A DNA stretch of 5,284 nucleotides from positions 1 to 5,284 of the forward strand of contig CAMLRH010000200.1 in assembly GCA_946482375.1 (NCBI GenBank), given 5' to 3'. Origin of the DNA: an uncultured Caulobacteraceae bacterium (GTDB lineage: Bacteria; Pseudomonadota; Alphaproteobacteria; Caulobacterales; Caulobacteraceae). Positions 1-5,284 of the stretch are shown here, piece by piece; positions within the stretch are counted from its first letter, which is position 1, and every line of letters begins with the position of its first letter. The notes under the pieces are model-generated. The model had not been told where the DNA came from and did no database searches. It saw only the letters and a list, made by a program, of their open reading frames with translations. The position numbers and the translations under genes are program-made.

Positions 1-629
1 CCTTCGGGATCGGCAAGCTGCTGACCGCCGCCGCCGTTGCGCTCGGCGTGTGGCTCATCGTCGGCGCGGCCGCCATCCTCGTGCGCCGCTGGCGAGGCGC
101 CGGGGGGATGCGGCTGGTCCGCACCACGCCCGCCGCCGTCTGGGGCATGGCGCTGGCGCACGCCGGGCTGGGTGTGCTGACGCTCGGCGTCACCGGCGTC
201 ACCGCCTTCGAGACCAACCACGTGCTGACCATGCGGCCGGGCGACACCACCGAGCTCGCCGGTAAGCCGGTGCGGCTGGAATCGGTCGAGCAGGTCTTCG
301 GGCCCAACTACCAGGCGCTGCACGCCCGCTTCTCGGTCGGCGACCGCATCCTGATCTCGGAGAAGCGCTTCTACCCCTCCAGCCAGGACACCACGACCGA
401 GGCCGGCATCGGCGTCGGTCTGTTCGGCAACAAGTACGTCTCCATCGGTGACCCGACGCCCGACGGCGCCATCGTTGTACGCATGTGGGACCACCCGATG
501 GTCGGCTGGATCTGGTCGGGCGCGGTGATCATGGCGCTGGGCGGGCTGGTGTCGCTCAGTGACCGGCGTCTGCGCGTCGGGGCGGCGGCCAAGGCCCGGA
601 CGCCCATCGCGGAGCCGCAGCCGGCATGA
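1..629 (+). CDS. ccmF: Cytochrome c haem lyase subunit CcmF, C-terminal part (5' end outside window)
   Basis: CcmF is the integral-membrane core of the System I haem lyase, which takes haem from holo-CcmE and attaches it to apocytochrome c at the periplasmic face. Only about 208 residues are visible, roughly the last third of a protein usually near 650 aa. The reading frame is already open at base 3, so the GTG at 48 is an internal valine, not the start. In order there is a membrane helix (about bases 15-85), a second helix beginning VWGMALAHAGLGV (bases 138-200), a periplasmic domain with the EKRFYP and TEAGI motifs typical of the CcmF C-terminus, and a last helix in WIWSGAVIMALGG followed by LSDRR. 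The histidine coded at 159-161 aligns, from my memory of E. coli CcmF, with the transmembrane haem b ligand near residue 491. The stop overlaps the ccmG start (ATGA at 626-629), so the two are probably translationally coupled. The family call is very secure. Confidence 0.96.
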   Translation, partial: FGIGKLLTAAAVALGVWLIVGAAAILVRRWRGAGGMRLVRTTPAAVWGMALAHAGLGVLTLGVTGVTAFETNHVLTMRPGDTTELAGKPVRLESVEQVFGPNYQALHARFSVGDRILISEKRFYPSSQDTTTEAGIGVGLFGNKYVSIGDPTPDGAIVVRMWDHPMVGWIWSGAVIMALGGLVSLSDRRLRVGAAAKARTPIAEPQPA

Positions 630-1153
630 AGCGGCTGATCTTCATCCTGCCGCTGACGCTCTTCGTCGGCCTGGCGATCGCCTTCTGGTTCGGCCTGCAG
701 CGCGACCCGTCGAAGCTGCCGTCGCAGCTGATCGACCGCCCGGTGCCAGAGTTCGCCCTGCCGCCGGTCGTCGAGGGCGAGCCCGGGCTCAAGACCGCCG
801 ACCTCAAGGGCGAGCCGGCGCTGCTCAACGTCTTCGCCTCCTGGTGCGTCCCCTGCCGCCTCGAGCATCCGGTGCTGATGCGGCTGAGCGAAGAGGGCGT
901 CGTGGTCCACGGCCTCGACTGGAAGGACGACGCGGGCGCCGCCTGGCTCGCCGAGCACGGCGACCCCTACCGCCGCTCCGGCGACGACCGCGCGGGCCGC
1001 ACGGGCATTGACCTTGGCGTCACCGGCGTGCCCGAGACCTTCGTCGTCGATCGCCATGGCCGCGTTCGCTACAAGCACGTCGGCCCGGTCACCCCCGACG
1101 ACTGGGAGAAGACGCTGCGGCCCCTGATGGAAAAGTTGAGGGCCGAGGCATGA
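626..1153 (+). CDS. ccmG: Thiol:disulfide interchange protein CcmG/DsbE, membrane-anchored thioredoxin of cytochrome c maturation
   Basis: This 175-residue protein should be a periplasmic thioredoxin-fold reductase that keeps the CXXCH cysteines of apocytochrome c (directly or through CcmH) reduced for haem attachment, fed by CcdA/DsbD. Residues 3-23 form an uncleaved N-terminal membrane anchor. The active site is WCVPC (C74 and C77) in the family context NVFASWCVPCRLEHP. The thioredoxin cis-proline loop is GVTGVPETFVVD (131-142, cis-Pro 136), a CcmG/DsbE signature. The segment HGLDWKDD (95-102) matches the acidic active-site surroundings of the family. The length is normal. The start overlaps the ccmF stop by ATGA, with a GGAG at 611-614 as a possible but distant ribosome site, and the stop overlaps the ccmH start in the same way. 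No defects are visible. Confidence 0.96.
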   Translation: MKRLIFILPLTLFVGLAIAFWFGLQRDPSKLPSQLIDRPVPEFALPPVVEGEPGLKTADLKGEPALLNVFASWCVPCRLEHPVLMRLSEEGVVVHGLDWKDDAGAAWLAEHGDPYRRSGDDRAGRTGIDLGVTGVPETFVVDRHGRVRYKHVGPVTPDDWEKTLRPLMEKLRAEA

Positions 1154-1599
1154 GGCTGATCGTCTTCGTCATCGCCCTGCTGGTCGCGACGCCCGCCTTC
1201 GCGGTGCTGCCGCAGGAGCAGCTGAAGGACCCGGCTCTGGAAGCCCGCGCCCGGGCCATCAGCAAGGAGCTGCGCTGCGTCGTCTGCCAGAACCAGACCA
1301 TCGACGAGTCCGACGCCACGCTCGCCGCCGACCTGCGCATGATCGTGCGCGAGCGGCTGACGGCCGGCGACAGCGACGAGGAGGTGAAGGCCTGGATCGT
1401 CGCCCGCTACGGCGATTACGTCCTGCTGCGCCCGCCATTCAGGGGCGAGACCGTCCTGCTATGGCTCGGCCCCTCGTTGGTGCTGCTACTGGGTGGGGTG
1501 GGGGTCTTCTTCTTCCTCCGCCATCGCACCCGCCCGCAGCCCGAACTCACCGCCGAGGACGAGGCCGAAATCGAACGCCTGCTGAGGGACGACGCATGA
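1150..1599 (+). CDS. ccmH: Cytochrome c-type biogenesis protein CcmH (CycL-type, thioredoxin-like reductant)
   Basis: CcmH is a small membrane-tethered periplasmic protein that takes part in thiol reduction of apocytochrome c together with CcmG, and associates with CcmF and CcmI. The 149-residue product starts with a signal peptide (hydrophobic 3-16, likely cleavage after ATPAFA, residue 18). It has the diagnostic motif LRCVVCQNQ with the redox pair C43/C46, and then the conserved three-helix stretch ending in ARYGDYVLLRPP (85-96). A C-terminal membrane helix (about 101-123) is followed by a short acidic cytoplasmic tail. This is the short, stand-alone CcmH of alphaproteobacteria. In E. coli the same domain is fused to a CcmI-like TPR domain; here the TPR part is the next gene. 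GAGGG at 1138-1142 is well spaced for the ATG at 1150. Both ends overlap their neighbours by ATGA. Confidence 0.96.
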   Translation: MRLIVFVIALLVATPAFAVLPQEQLKDPALEARARAISKELRCVVCQNQTIDESDATLAADLRMIVRERLTAGDSDEEVKAWIVARYGDYVLLRPPFRGETVLLWLGPSLVLLLGGVGVFFFLRHRTRPQPELTAEDEAEIERLLRDDA

Positions 1600-2705
1600 T
1601 CCTGTGGGTGCTGCTGACGCTGATGGTGGCGGTGACGGTGGCCGGCCTGACCGTGCCGCTCGTCCGCCGCGCCGACGCCCGGGGCGAGCGGGGCACGACG
1701 CTTGGTGTTCTGAAAGCGCAGCTGGCCGAACTGGAGGCATCCGGCGATCCGGAGGCCGAAGGCCTGCGGGCCGAGGTCAAGCGCCGCATCCTCGCCGAGG
1801 GCCGTGAGGAGGCCGCGCCATCGCGACCGATCGCTGATCGCACCCTGCTGAAACTCGCGCTCGGACTGGCGGCGGTGGTCGCGCTGGCGTCTACCGGCCT
1901 CTACCTCGCCACGGGCCGGCCCGACCTCGCCGACGGCGCCCGCACCGAGGCGACCCCCGACGACGTCGCCGCCCTGATCCGCCAGCTCGAACAGCGCATG
2001 GCGCAGGCGCCCAACGATCCCGAGGGCTGGCGCATGCTGGGCTGGTCCTATCATCAGACCGACCGCTTCGCCGAAGCCGCTGAAGCCTACGGCCGCGCCG
2101 CCGCGCTCGATCCGTCCAACAGCGACTACCGCTCGGCGCAGGGCGAGTCCCTCGTGCAGGCCGCGAACGGCTCGGTCACGCCCGAAGCGCTCGCCGCCTT
2201 CAACGCCGCGCTGGCCGCCAACCCGGCCGATCCTCGCGCCCGCTACTTCGTCGCCGTCCACAAGGACCAGAGCGGCGACCACAAGGGGGCGATGGAGGAT
2301 TGGCTCGCGCTCCTCAACGACGCCCCCGCCGGCGCGCCCTGGGCCGCCGAGGTCCGCGCCTTCGTCGAGCGCATCGCAGGCGAGCGAAACATCGACATCT
2401 CCGGCCGTCTGAAGGCCGCCGCGCCCGGCCCGACGCAGGAGCAGATGGCCGCAGCCCAGCAGATGCCCCAAGCCGACCAGCAGGCGATGATCCGCGGCAT
2501 GGTCGACGGCCTCGACGCCCGCCTGCGCCAGAACCCCGCCGACGCCGACGGCTGGGTCCGCCTGATGCGCGCCCGCATGGTGCTCGGCGAAACCGACAAG
2601 GCGGCAGCGGCGTATCGCGATGCGCGGAAGGCGTTCGCGGGGGACGCGCGCGCGCTGGCGTCTCTGGAGCAGGCGGCGCGTGAGTTGGGGGTGCCGGCGG
2701 CGTAG
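1596..2705 (+). CDS. ccmI: Cytochrome c maturation chaperone CcmI (CycH), membrane TPR protein
   Basis: CcmI captures the C-terminal helix of apocytochrome c and hands the protein to the CcmF/CcmH ligation complex. The start at 1596 is chosen because it forms the ATGA overlap with the ccmH stop, has GAGGGA at 1584-1589, and begins directly with the first membrane helix (MILWVLLTLMVAVTVAGLTV, residues 1-20). Upstream GTG codons in the same frame would only add sequence inside ccmH. The 369-residue product has two membrane helices (1-22 and about 84-107) around a cytoplasmic loop with a helical, coiled-coil-like stretch (36-72), as expected for the family. The periplasmic part carries TPR units: one clear at 142-175 (DPEGWRMLGWSYHQTDRFAE), weaker ones at about 176-245, and another at 316-350 (GWVRLMRARMVLGETDKA). 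A Gln/Ala/Met-rich linker lies at 280-298. The last 73 bp are repeated in degraded form at 3704-3773, on the far side of the HNH gene. Confidence 0.95.
   Translation: MILWVLLTLMVAVTVAGLTVPLVRRADARGERGTTLGVLKAQLAELEASGDPEAEGLRAEVKRRILAEGREEAAPSRPIADRTLLKLALGLAAVVALASTGLYLATGRPDLADGARTEATPDDVAALIRQLEQRMAQAPNDPEGWRMLGWSYHQTDRFAEAAEAYGRAAALDPSNSDYRSAQGESLVQAANGSVTPEALAAFNAALAANPADPRARYFVAVHKDQSGDHKGAMEDWLALLNDAPAGAPWAAEVRAFVERIAGERNIDISGRLKAAAPGPTQEQMAAAQQMPQADQQAMIRGMVDGLDARLRQNPADADGWVRLMRARMVLGETDKAAAAYRDARKAFAGDARALASLEQAARELGVPAA
2633..2705 (+). repeat. Functional 3' end of ccmI, copy A of a ~70-bp direct repeat flanking the HNH gene
   Basis: These 73 bases (GTTCGCGGGGG... to the TAG stop) encode the last residues of CcmI, FAGDARALASLEQAAREL and the short tail. 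They recur at 3704-3773 with 8 substitutions over 70 aligned bases plus one 1-nt and one 2-nt deletion in the second copy (hand alignment). The spacing between the two stop codons is 1068 bp. Similarity fades upstream of the GTTCGC core, although an 8-base GCGATGCG also lines up (2617-2624 with 3688-3695). The bases after the two TAG codons do not match. Confidence 0.9.
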
Positions 2706-2707
2706 AG

Positions 2708-2724
2708 CGCGAACTTAAGTCGCG
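2708..2724. promoter_or_regulatory. Short dyad-symmetric site between ccmI and the HNH gene, possible operator
   Basis: The sequence CGCG-A-ACTTAAGT-CGCG is a near-perfect inverted repeat with one unpaired A. It begins 3 bp after the ccmI stop and lies about 54 bp ahead of the HNH start codon. Its compact symmetry with no loop fits a dimeric protein-binding site better than an RNA hairpin, and no T-run follows it. Whether any regulator binds here is inference. CGCG-rich short palindromes also arise easily by chance in this base composition. Confidence 0.25.
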
Positions 2725-2777
2725 TGGCGCGTGCTTGCGCCGGCCGCCTAGGATGCGCGCGAAGATGGGGGCAAGCG

Positions 2778-3632
2778 ATGAGCAGCCACGCCGAAATCAA
2801 GCCGACTCGCAAGGAGAGGGTCATCGACCTTGTCCGCGAAGCCGGCATTGACGTTTCCGATTGGTCTAACTCGAGCAGAGGCGCAGCGGGGGCGGGGATG
2901 AACCCCAAGTACTGCTACGAGTGGGCATTTGTAGAAGAGGGAAAGGTCGTCGTCCTGAATCTCTGGCATGAGGAGATGTCGGAAGAAGACGGTCTTGTCG
3001 TCCATCGCGGTAATTTCCGAGACGACTTCCAGCGTTTGCAGCGCCAGGGCGGCAAGCCAAGCTGGATCAGCCGGGGCAAACGACTCGACAGCGCGTTGCA
3101 GGTCGCCGACGCCCAACGCCTTCCGCTACGTGTCATCGTCAACGACGGCCTGCGCCGCAAGAAGGGCGATCCCAACGCGACAAGCTCGAAGGTCACCGGC
3201 CGCCAACTGGATTCGGAGCCATGGTTCGTATCGGCATACGATCATGCCTCCGGCGAATATCTCCTGACCCGCGGAAGGCGTCCGCTCTTTGTCGACCAGT
3301 TTGCCCTTCGCGCGGGCGATGATGAGGTCGTCCAGACCCGCGATGCCGTGCGGCGGAGCTATGTTCGAGATCGGGCCGTGCGCGATGTGGTCCTGCTGCG
3401 GGCGCGGGGCCGCTGCGAGCATTGCCGCGCTCCGGGCTTCCGCATGTCGGACGGCGCAATCTACCTCGAAACACACCACATCGTGCCCCTCAGCGAGCGG
3501 GGCGCCGATAGCCTTCGGAACATCATCGCACTTTGCCCCAATCACCATCGCGAGGCCCACCATGGCGAAACGCGCGAGGCCCTTCGGGAGGAGTTTCAGC
3601 GCGTTCTGATCGCGCTGGGGTCGCAGCCTTAA
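2778..3632 (+). CDS. HNH endonuclease with uncharacterised N-terminal domain
   Basis: The product is predicted to be a 284-residue soluble DNA nuclease. The C-terminal HNH (beta-beta-alpha-metal) module is clear. A first zinc pair C213/C216 (CEHC) is followed by LETHHIVPL (H233/H234), then N248 in SLRNIIALCPNHH, with the second zinc group C253/H256 and H257 in CPNHHREAHHG. This layout is that of McrA-like HNH nucleases. The N-terminal ~200 residues contain conserved-looking blocks: ERVIDLVREAGIDVSDWS (13-30), NPKYCYEWAF (42-51), VVVLNLWHEEM (57-67) and QLDSEPWFVSAYD (143-155). I recall similar blocks in other bacterial proteins annotated only as HNH endonucleases, and I cannot assign a function; recognition of modified or foreign DNA is a plausible inference. 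The start at 2778 has GGGGGC about 6 bases upstream; a GTG at 2724 in the same frame would add 18 poorly supported residues. The gene is less GC-rich than its neighbours, uses A/T-ending codons more often, has no methylase partner in the window, and sits between two copies of the ccmI 3' end. These points suggest horizontal acquisition. Confidence 0.88.
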   Translation: MSSHAEIKPTRKERVIDLVREAGIDVSDWSNSSRGAAGAGMNPKYCYEWAFVEEGKVVVLNLWHEEMSEEDGLVVHRGNFRDDFQRLQRQGGKPSWISRGKRLDSALQVADAQRLPLRVIVNDGLRRKKGDPNATSSKVTGRQLDSEPWFVSAYDHASGEYLLTRGRRPLFVDQFALRAGDDEVVQTRDAVRRSYVRDRAVRDVVLLRARGRCEHCRAPGFRMSDGAIYLETHHIVPLSERGADSLRNIIALCPNHHREAHHGETREALREEFQRVLIALGSQP

Positions 3633-3703
3633 TCACCAGCGAATTCTAAGCGGGGCGGCGGCCTCTTCGGTTACGGGGTTGTCGCAGGCGATGCGTCGCC
3701 GGT

Positions 3704-3773
3704 GTTCGCGGGGACGCGGGCGCGTTGGCGTCTGGAGCAGGCCGCGCGTGAGTTGGGTGTTCCCGGGGCTTAG
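3704..3773 (+). repeat. Degraded duplicate of the ccmI 3' end (copy B, gene remnant)
   Basis: This stretch matches 2633-2705 at 62 of 70 aligned bases by hand count, with a 1-nt deletion in the G-run at 3710-3713 and a 2-nt deletion at the CTCT of copy A. The two deletions compensate, so the remnant again reads LEQAARELGVPGA and ends in TAG at 3771-3773, against LEQAARELGVPAA in CcmI. If the indels are undone, six of the eight substitutions are synonymous (for example CTG/TTG, GCG/GCC, GGG/GGT, GTG/GTT). This indicates that the copy diverged while still part of a working ccmI gene. No start codon or upstream ccmI sequence accompanies it. The bases between the HNH stop and this copy (3633-3703) hold nothing I recognise apart from a small GGCGA-TGCG-TCGCC hairpin at 3687-3700. 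Confidence 0.88.
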
Positions 3774-3788
3774 CGGCTACTTCTTCTC

Positions 3789-3885
3789 CGTCATCCCGGC
3801 CGTAGCGCGAAGCGCGGAGAGCCGGGACCCAAACTGAATCGCCGTCTGGGTCCCGGATCGTCCCTGCGGGCCGTCCGGGATGACG
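3789..3885. repeat. Palindromic REP/MITE-like intergenic element
   Basis: The outer arms CGTCATCCCGG (3789-3799) and CCGGGATGACG (3875-3885) are perfect inverted repeats of 11 bp. Nested inside are inner arms CCGGGACCCA (3822-3831) and TGGGTCCCGG (3847-3856), a perfect 10-bp stem with a 15-base loop. Between the stems are small hairpins, CGCG-AAG-CGCG on the left and CCC-TGC-GGG on the right, giving a cloverleaf-like fold. Elements with GTCATCCCGG ends and a GGGACCCA core are, as I recall, common dispersed intergenic palindromes in alphaproteobacterial genomes. It lies between convergent genes and could limit read-through in both directions, though there is no T-run for a classical terminator on either strand. 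No transposase is present. Confidence 0.85.
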
Positions 3886-3887
3886 AT

Positions 3888-4862
3888 CTAGGGGTTACGC
3901 GCGATGCATTCCACCGCCGCCACCCGCCGCCGCCCGCCGGTGCGGTCGAGCTGGACGATGATGTCGACGACCTTGCGGACGTAGGTCTGGATCTGGCTCC
4001 AGCCGAGGTCGAGGCCGCTGGTCATGGCGAGCAGGGCGATCTGGTCTATGGCGCCGGCCGGGCTGTCGGCGTGGACGGTGGTGATCGAGCCGGGATGGCC
4101 GCTGTTGACGGCGCGGAGCCAGGCGAAGGCTTCGCGGCCGCGCAGTTCGCCGAGCAGGATGCGGTCGGGCCGCATGCGGAGCGCCGCGGCCAGCAGGTCG
4201 TCGGCGTCGACGCGGGCCTCGCCTTGTTCGCCTCGCGCGGCGATCAGGCCGACGGCGTTGGCGTTGACCAGCCGAATTTCCGGCGCGTCCTCGATCACGA
4301 TGAGGCGTTCCGAACGGTCAATTTCCTTAACCAGAGCGTTAAGTAGCGTCGTCTTGCCGCTGGATGTGCCGCCGCTGATGACGATGGTCTTGCGCGCCCT
4401 GACGGCGGCCTTGAGGAAACCCATCTGGTCGCCGCTGTCCAACAGGTCGCCGAGGCGGCCTTCATCGCGCTCGGCGGGCTCGCCACCGCCGGCGAACAGG
4501 CCGGAGCGGGCGAGCTCGTCCACCGACAGGTCGGAGATGACGTGTTTCCTCACCGCCAGCGCCAGCCCCTCGCGGGTGGCGGGCGGCGAGACGATCTGCA
4601 CCCGCGCCCCGCCGGGCAAGGCGGCCGACAGCAGTGGCTGCTCGCGGTTGACGCCCTGGTGGGATGCGGCCGCGATCTGGCGGGCCAGCCGCGTCAGCGC
4701 CACCTCGGTCACCTGCGGCGCTTCGAAGCGTTCGGCCGCGCCGGTGGTGGTTTCGACCCAGACTTCGCCCGGCCGATTGACCAGCAGGTCGGTGACGTCG
4801 TCGCGCTCCAGCCAGGGCGCGAACGGCGCGAGGTAGGCGTCGAGGTAGACGCCCGCCGTCAT
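3888..4862 (-). CDS. virB11: Type IV secretion system ATPase VirB11
   Basis: VirB11 is the hexameric cytoplasmic AAA-type traffic ATPase at the inner-membrane base of P-type (VirB/D4) type IV secretion systems, where it drives pilus assembly and substrate transfer. The 324-residue protein has the expected N-terminal domain (1-130, including VTDLLVNRPGEVWVE at 23-37). The ATPase core follows: Walker A GGTSSGKTT (164-172), Asp box IVIEDAPEI (188-196), Walker B ILLGELRG (235-242) and His box GHPGSITTVHAD (255-266). The arginine-rich AALRMRPDR (226-234) is also typical. The length is near normal for the family, so it looks complete and active. The ATG overlaps the virB10 stop (ATGA on the minus strand, 4862-4859). 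No good ribosome site precedes it, so translation is probably coupled to virB10. It appears to be the last gene of its operon: a palindromic element begins 2 bp past its TAG stop. Confidence 0.96.
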   Translation of the reverse strand: MTAGVYLDAYLAPFAPWLERDDVTDLLVNRPGEVWVETTTGAAERFEAPQVTEVALTRLARQIAAASHQGVNREQPLLSAALPGGARVQIVSPPATREGLALAVRKHVISDLSVDELARSGLFAGGGEPAERDEGRLGDLLDSGDQMGFLKAAVRARKTIVISGGTSSGKTTLLNALVKEIDRSERLIVIEDAPEIRLVNANAVGLIAARGEQGEARVDADDLLAAALRMRPDRILLGELRGREAFAWLRAVNSGHPGSITTVHADSPAGAIDQIALLAMTSGLDLGWSQIQTYVRKVVDIIVQLDRTGGRRRVAAVECIARNP

Positions 4863-5284
4863 CGGTAGACGCCCGAAAAGTCGAGGTCGCGGGTGACGAA
4901 GACCTGCAGCGGCGTTCCCTGCATCACCTTGACGGTGACCGGGATGTCCTTGGGCGCGGCTTCGGCCAGGCGGCTGGCCTGCTGCGGCGAGCCGATGATG
5001 ATGGCCGTGCGGTCGCCGTCGCTCAGCGCATCGACGCCCGCCGACAGCAGCGACAGCAGGATCGAGCCGCCGAAACGCTGGAAGAAATGGGTGTCGGTCT
5101 CGCCCTCCAGCCCGCCGCGTCCGAGCGGGTCGGTGGCCGGCGAGCCGACGTCGATGGAGACGCCATCGGGGGTCAGTATGCGCGACCAGACCACGAAGGC
5201 ACGCGATTGGCCGAGCGCCACACCGCTGCGGTACTGGCCGATCAGCTTCGAGCCACGCGGGATCAGCACCGTCGAGCCGTCGAA
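4859..5284 (-). CDS. virB10: Type IV secretion system core protein VirB10/TrbI, C-terminal part (5' end outside window)
   Basis: VirB10 spans the envelope from the inner membrane to the outer-membrane pore of a type IV secretion system, and its C-terminal beta-barrel domain forms part of the outer-membrane core complex with VirB7 and VirB9. The visible 141 residues are that C-terminal domain. The frame runs to the window edge (first residues FDGSTVLIPRGSKLIGQY), so the GTG at 5269 is internal. Family motifs follow in order: SRAFVVWSRILTPDGVSID, GSPATDPLGRGGLEGETDTH, FFQRFGGSILLSLLSAGVDA (the start of the membrane-inserted antenna), and a terminal VFVTRDLDFSGVY. The stop overlaps the virB11 start. 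With only this domain present, the substrate (DNA conjugation or effector export) cannot be decided. Confidence 0.95.
   Translation of the reverse strand, partial: FDGSTVLIPRGSKLIGQYRSGVALGQSRAFVVWSRILTPDGVSIDVGSPATDPLGRGGLEGETDTHFFQRFGGSILLSLLSAGVDALSDGDRTAIIIGSPQQASRLAEAAPKDIPVTVKVMQGTPLQVFVTRDLDFSGVYR

Noticed and set aside
1461..1595. Upstream GTG at 1461 as the start of ccmI
   Set aside because: It would add 45 residues inside ccmH with no family counterpart. The ATG at 1596 gives the ATGA overlap, a ribosome site and the expected N-terminal membrane helix.
1416..2471. Long open frame on the - strand opposite ccmH/ccmI (about 351 codons)
   Set aside because: It is antisense to clear ccmH and ccmI coding sequence, low in complexity (Gly/Arg/Ala-rich), and has no recognisable domain.
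2726..2741. GGCGC-GTGCTT-GCGCC hairpin after ccmI as an intrinsic terminator
   Set aside because: The stem is only 5 bp and no T-run follows; such hairpins are frequent by chance at this GC content.
2735..2754. TTGCGC and TAGGAT as a promoter for the HNH gene
   Set aside because: The spacer is only 8 bp, far too short for a -35/-10 pair, so no promoter can be supported from the sequence.
2724..2777. GTG at 2724 as the start of the HNH gene
   Set aside because: The added residues are Arg/Ala/Gly-rich and overlap the leader palindrome. The ATG at 2778 has a purine-rich site at proper spacing.
4024..4836. Long open frame on the + strand opposite virB11 (about 270 codons)
   Set aside because: It is the antisense shadow of virB11 in GC-rich DNA: the translation is Ser/Arg/Ala-rich with no family motif, while the minus strand carries all four VirB11 ATPase motifs.
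1..5284. tRNA, rRNA, CRISPR array, transposase or integrase genes
   Set aside because: None was seen on either strand; the only repeats are the ccmI end pair and the palindromic element.

Overview
The window looks like chromosomal DNA from a GC-rich alphaproteobacterium. The ccmF-ccmG-ccmH-ccmI order, with a separate ccmI (cycH-type), the very high GC with C/G-ending codons in the ccm and virB genes, and a 'GTCATCCCGG...CCGGGATGAC' palindromic intergenic element all point that way. Caulobacterales (Caulobacter, Brevundimonas, Phenylobacterium) is a reasonable guess, but the sequence alone does not prove it.

Layout. Positions 1-2705 (+) hold the 3' part of a cytochrome c maturation (Ccm, System I) operon: the C-terminal third of ccmF, then complete ccmG, ccmH and ccmI. 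Each junction is a 4-bp ATGA stop/start overlap. CcmG and CcmH are periplasm-facing thiol-redox proteins that keep the apocytochrome CXXCH motif reduced. CcmI is a TPR chaperone that holds the apocytochrome. CcmF is the membrane haem lyase core that joins haem to it.

Positions 2778-3632 (+) hold one HNH-nuclease gene of about 284 aa with an N-terminal part I cannot assign. Its base composition is clearly lower in GC than its neighbours (hand count: 32 of 60 G+C in 2941-3000 against 48 of 60 in 1921-1980).

Positions 3633-3887 are non-coding and composite. They carry a degraded second copy of the last ~70 bp of ccmI (3704-3773), then a palindromic REP/MITE-like element (3789-3885) that ends 2 bp short of the virB11 stop codon. 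The HNH gene is therefore bracketed by two copies of the ccmI 3' end, one functional at 2633-2705 and one remnant, spaced 1068 bp apart. This is the most interesting structure here: it suggests the nuclease gene arrived as an insertion at the end of the ccm operon that supplied or left behind a duplicate gene end.

Positions 3888-5284 (-) hold the end of a type IV secretion operon: the C-terminal part of virB10 and complete virB11, again with an ATGA overlap. This operon converges on the ccm/HNH side, so the palindrome sits between two convergent transcription units.
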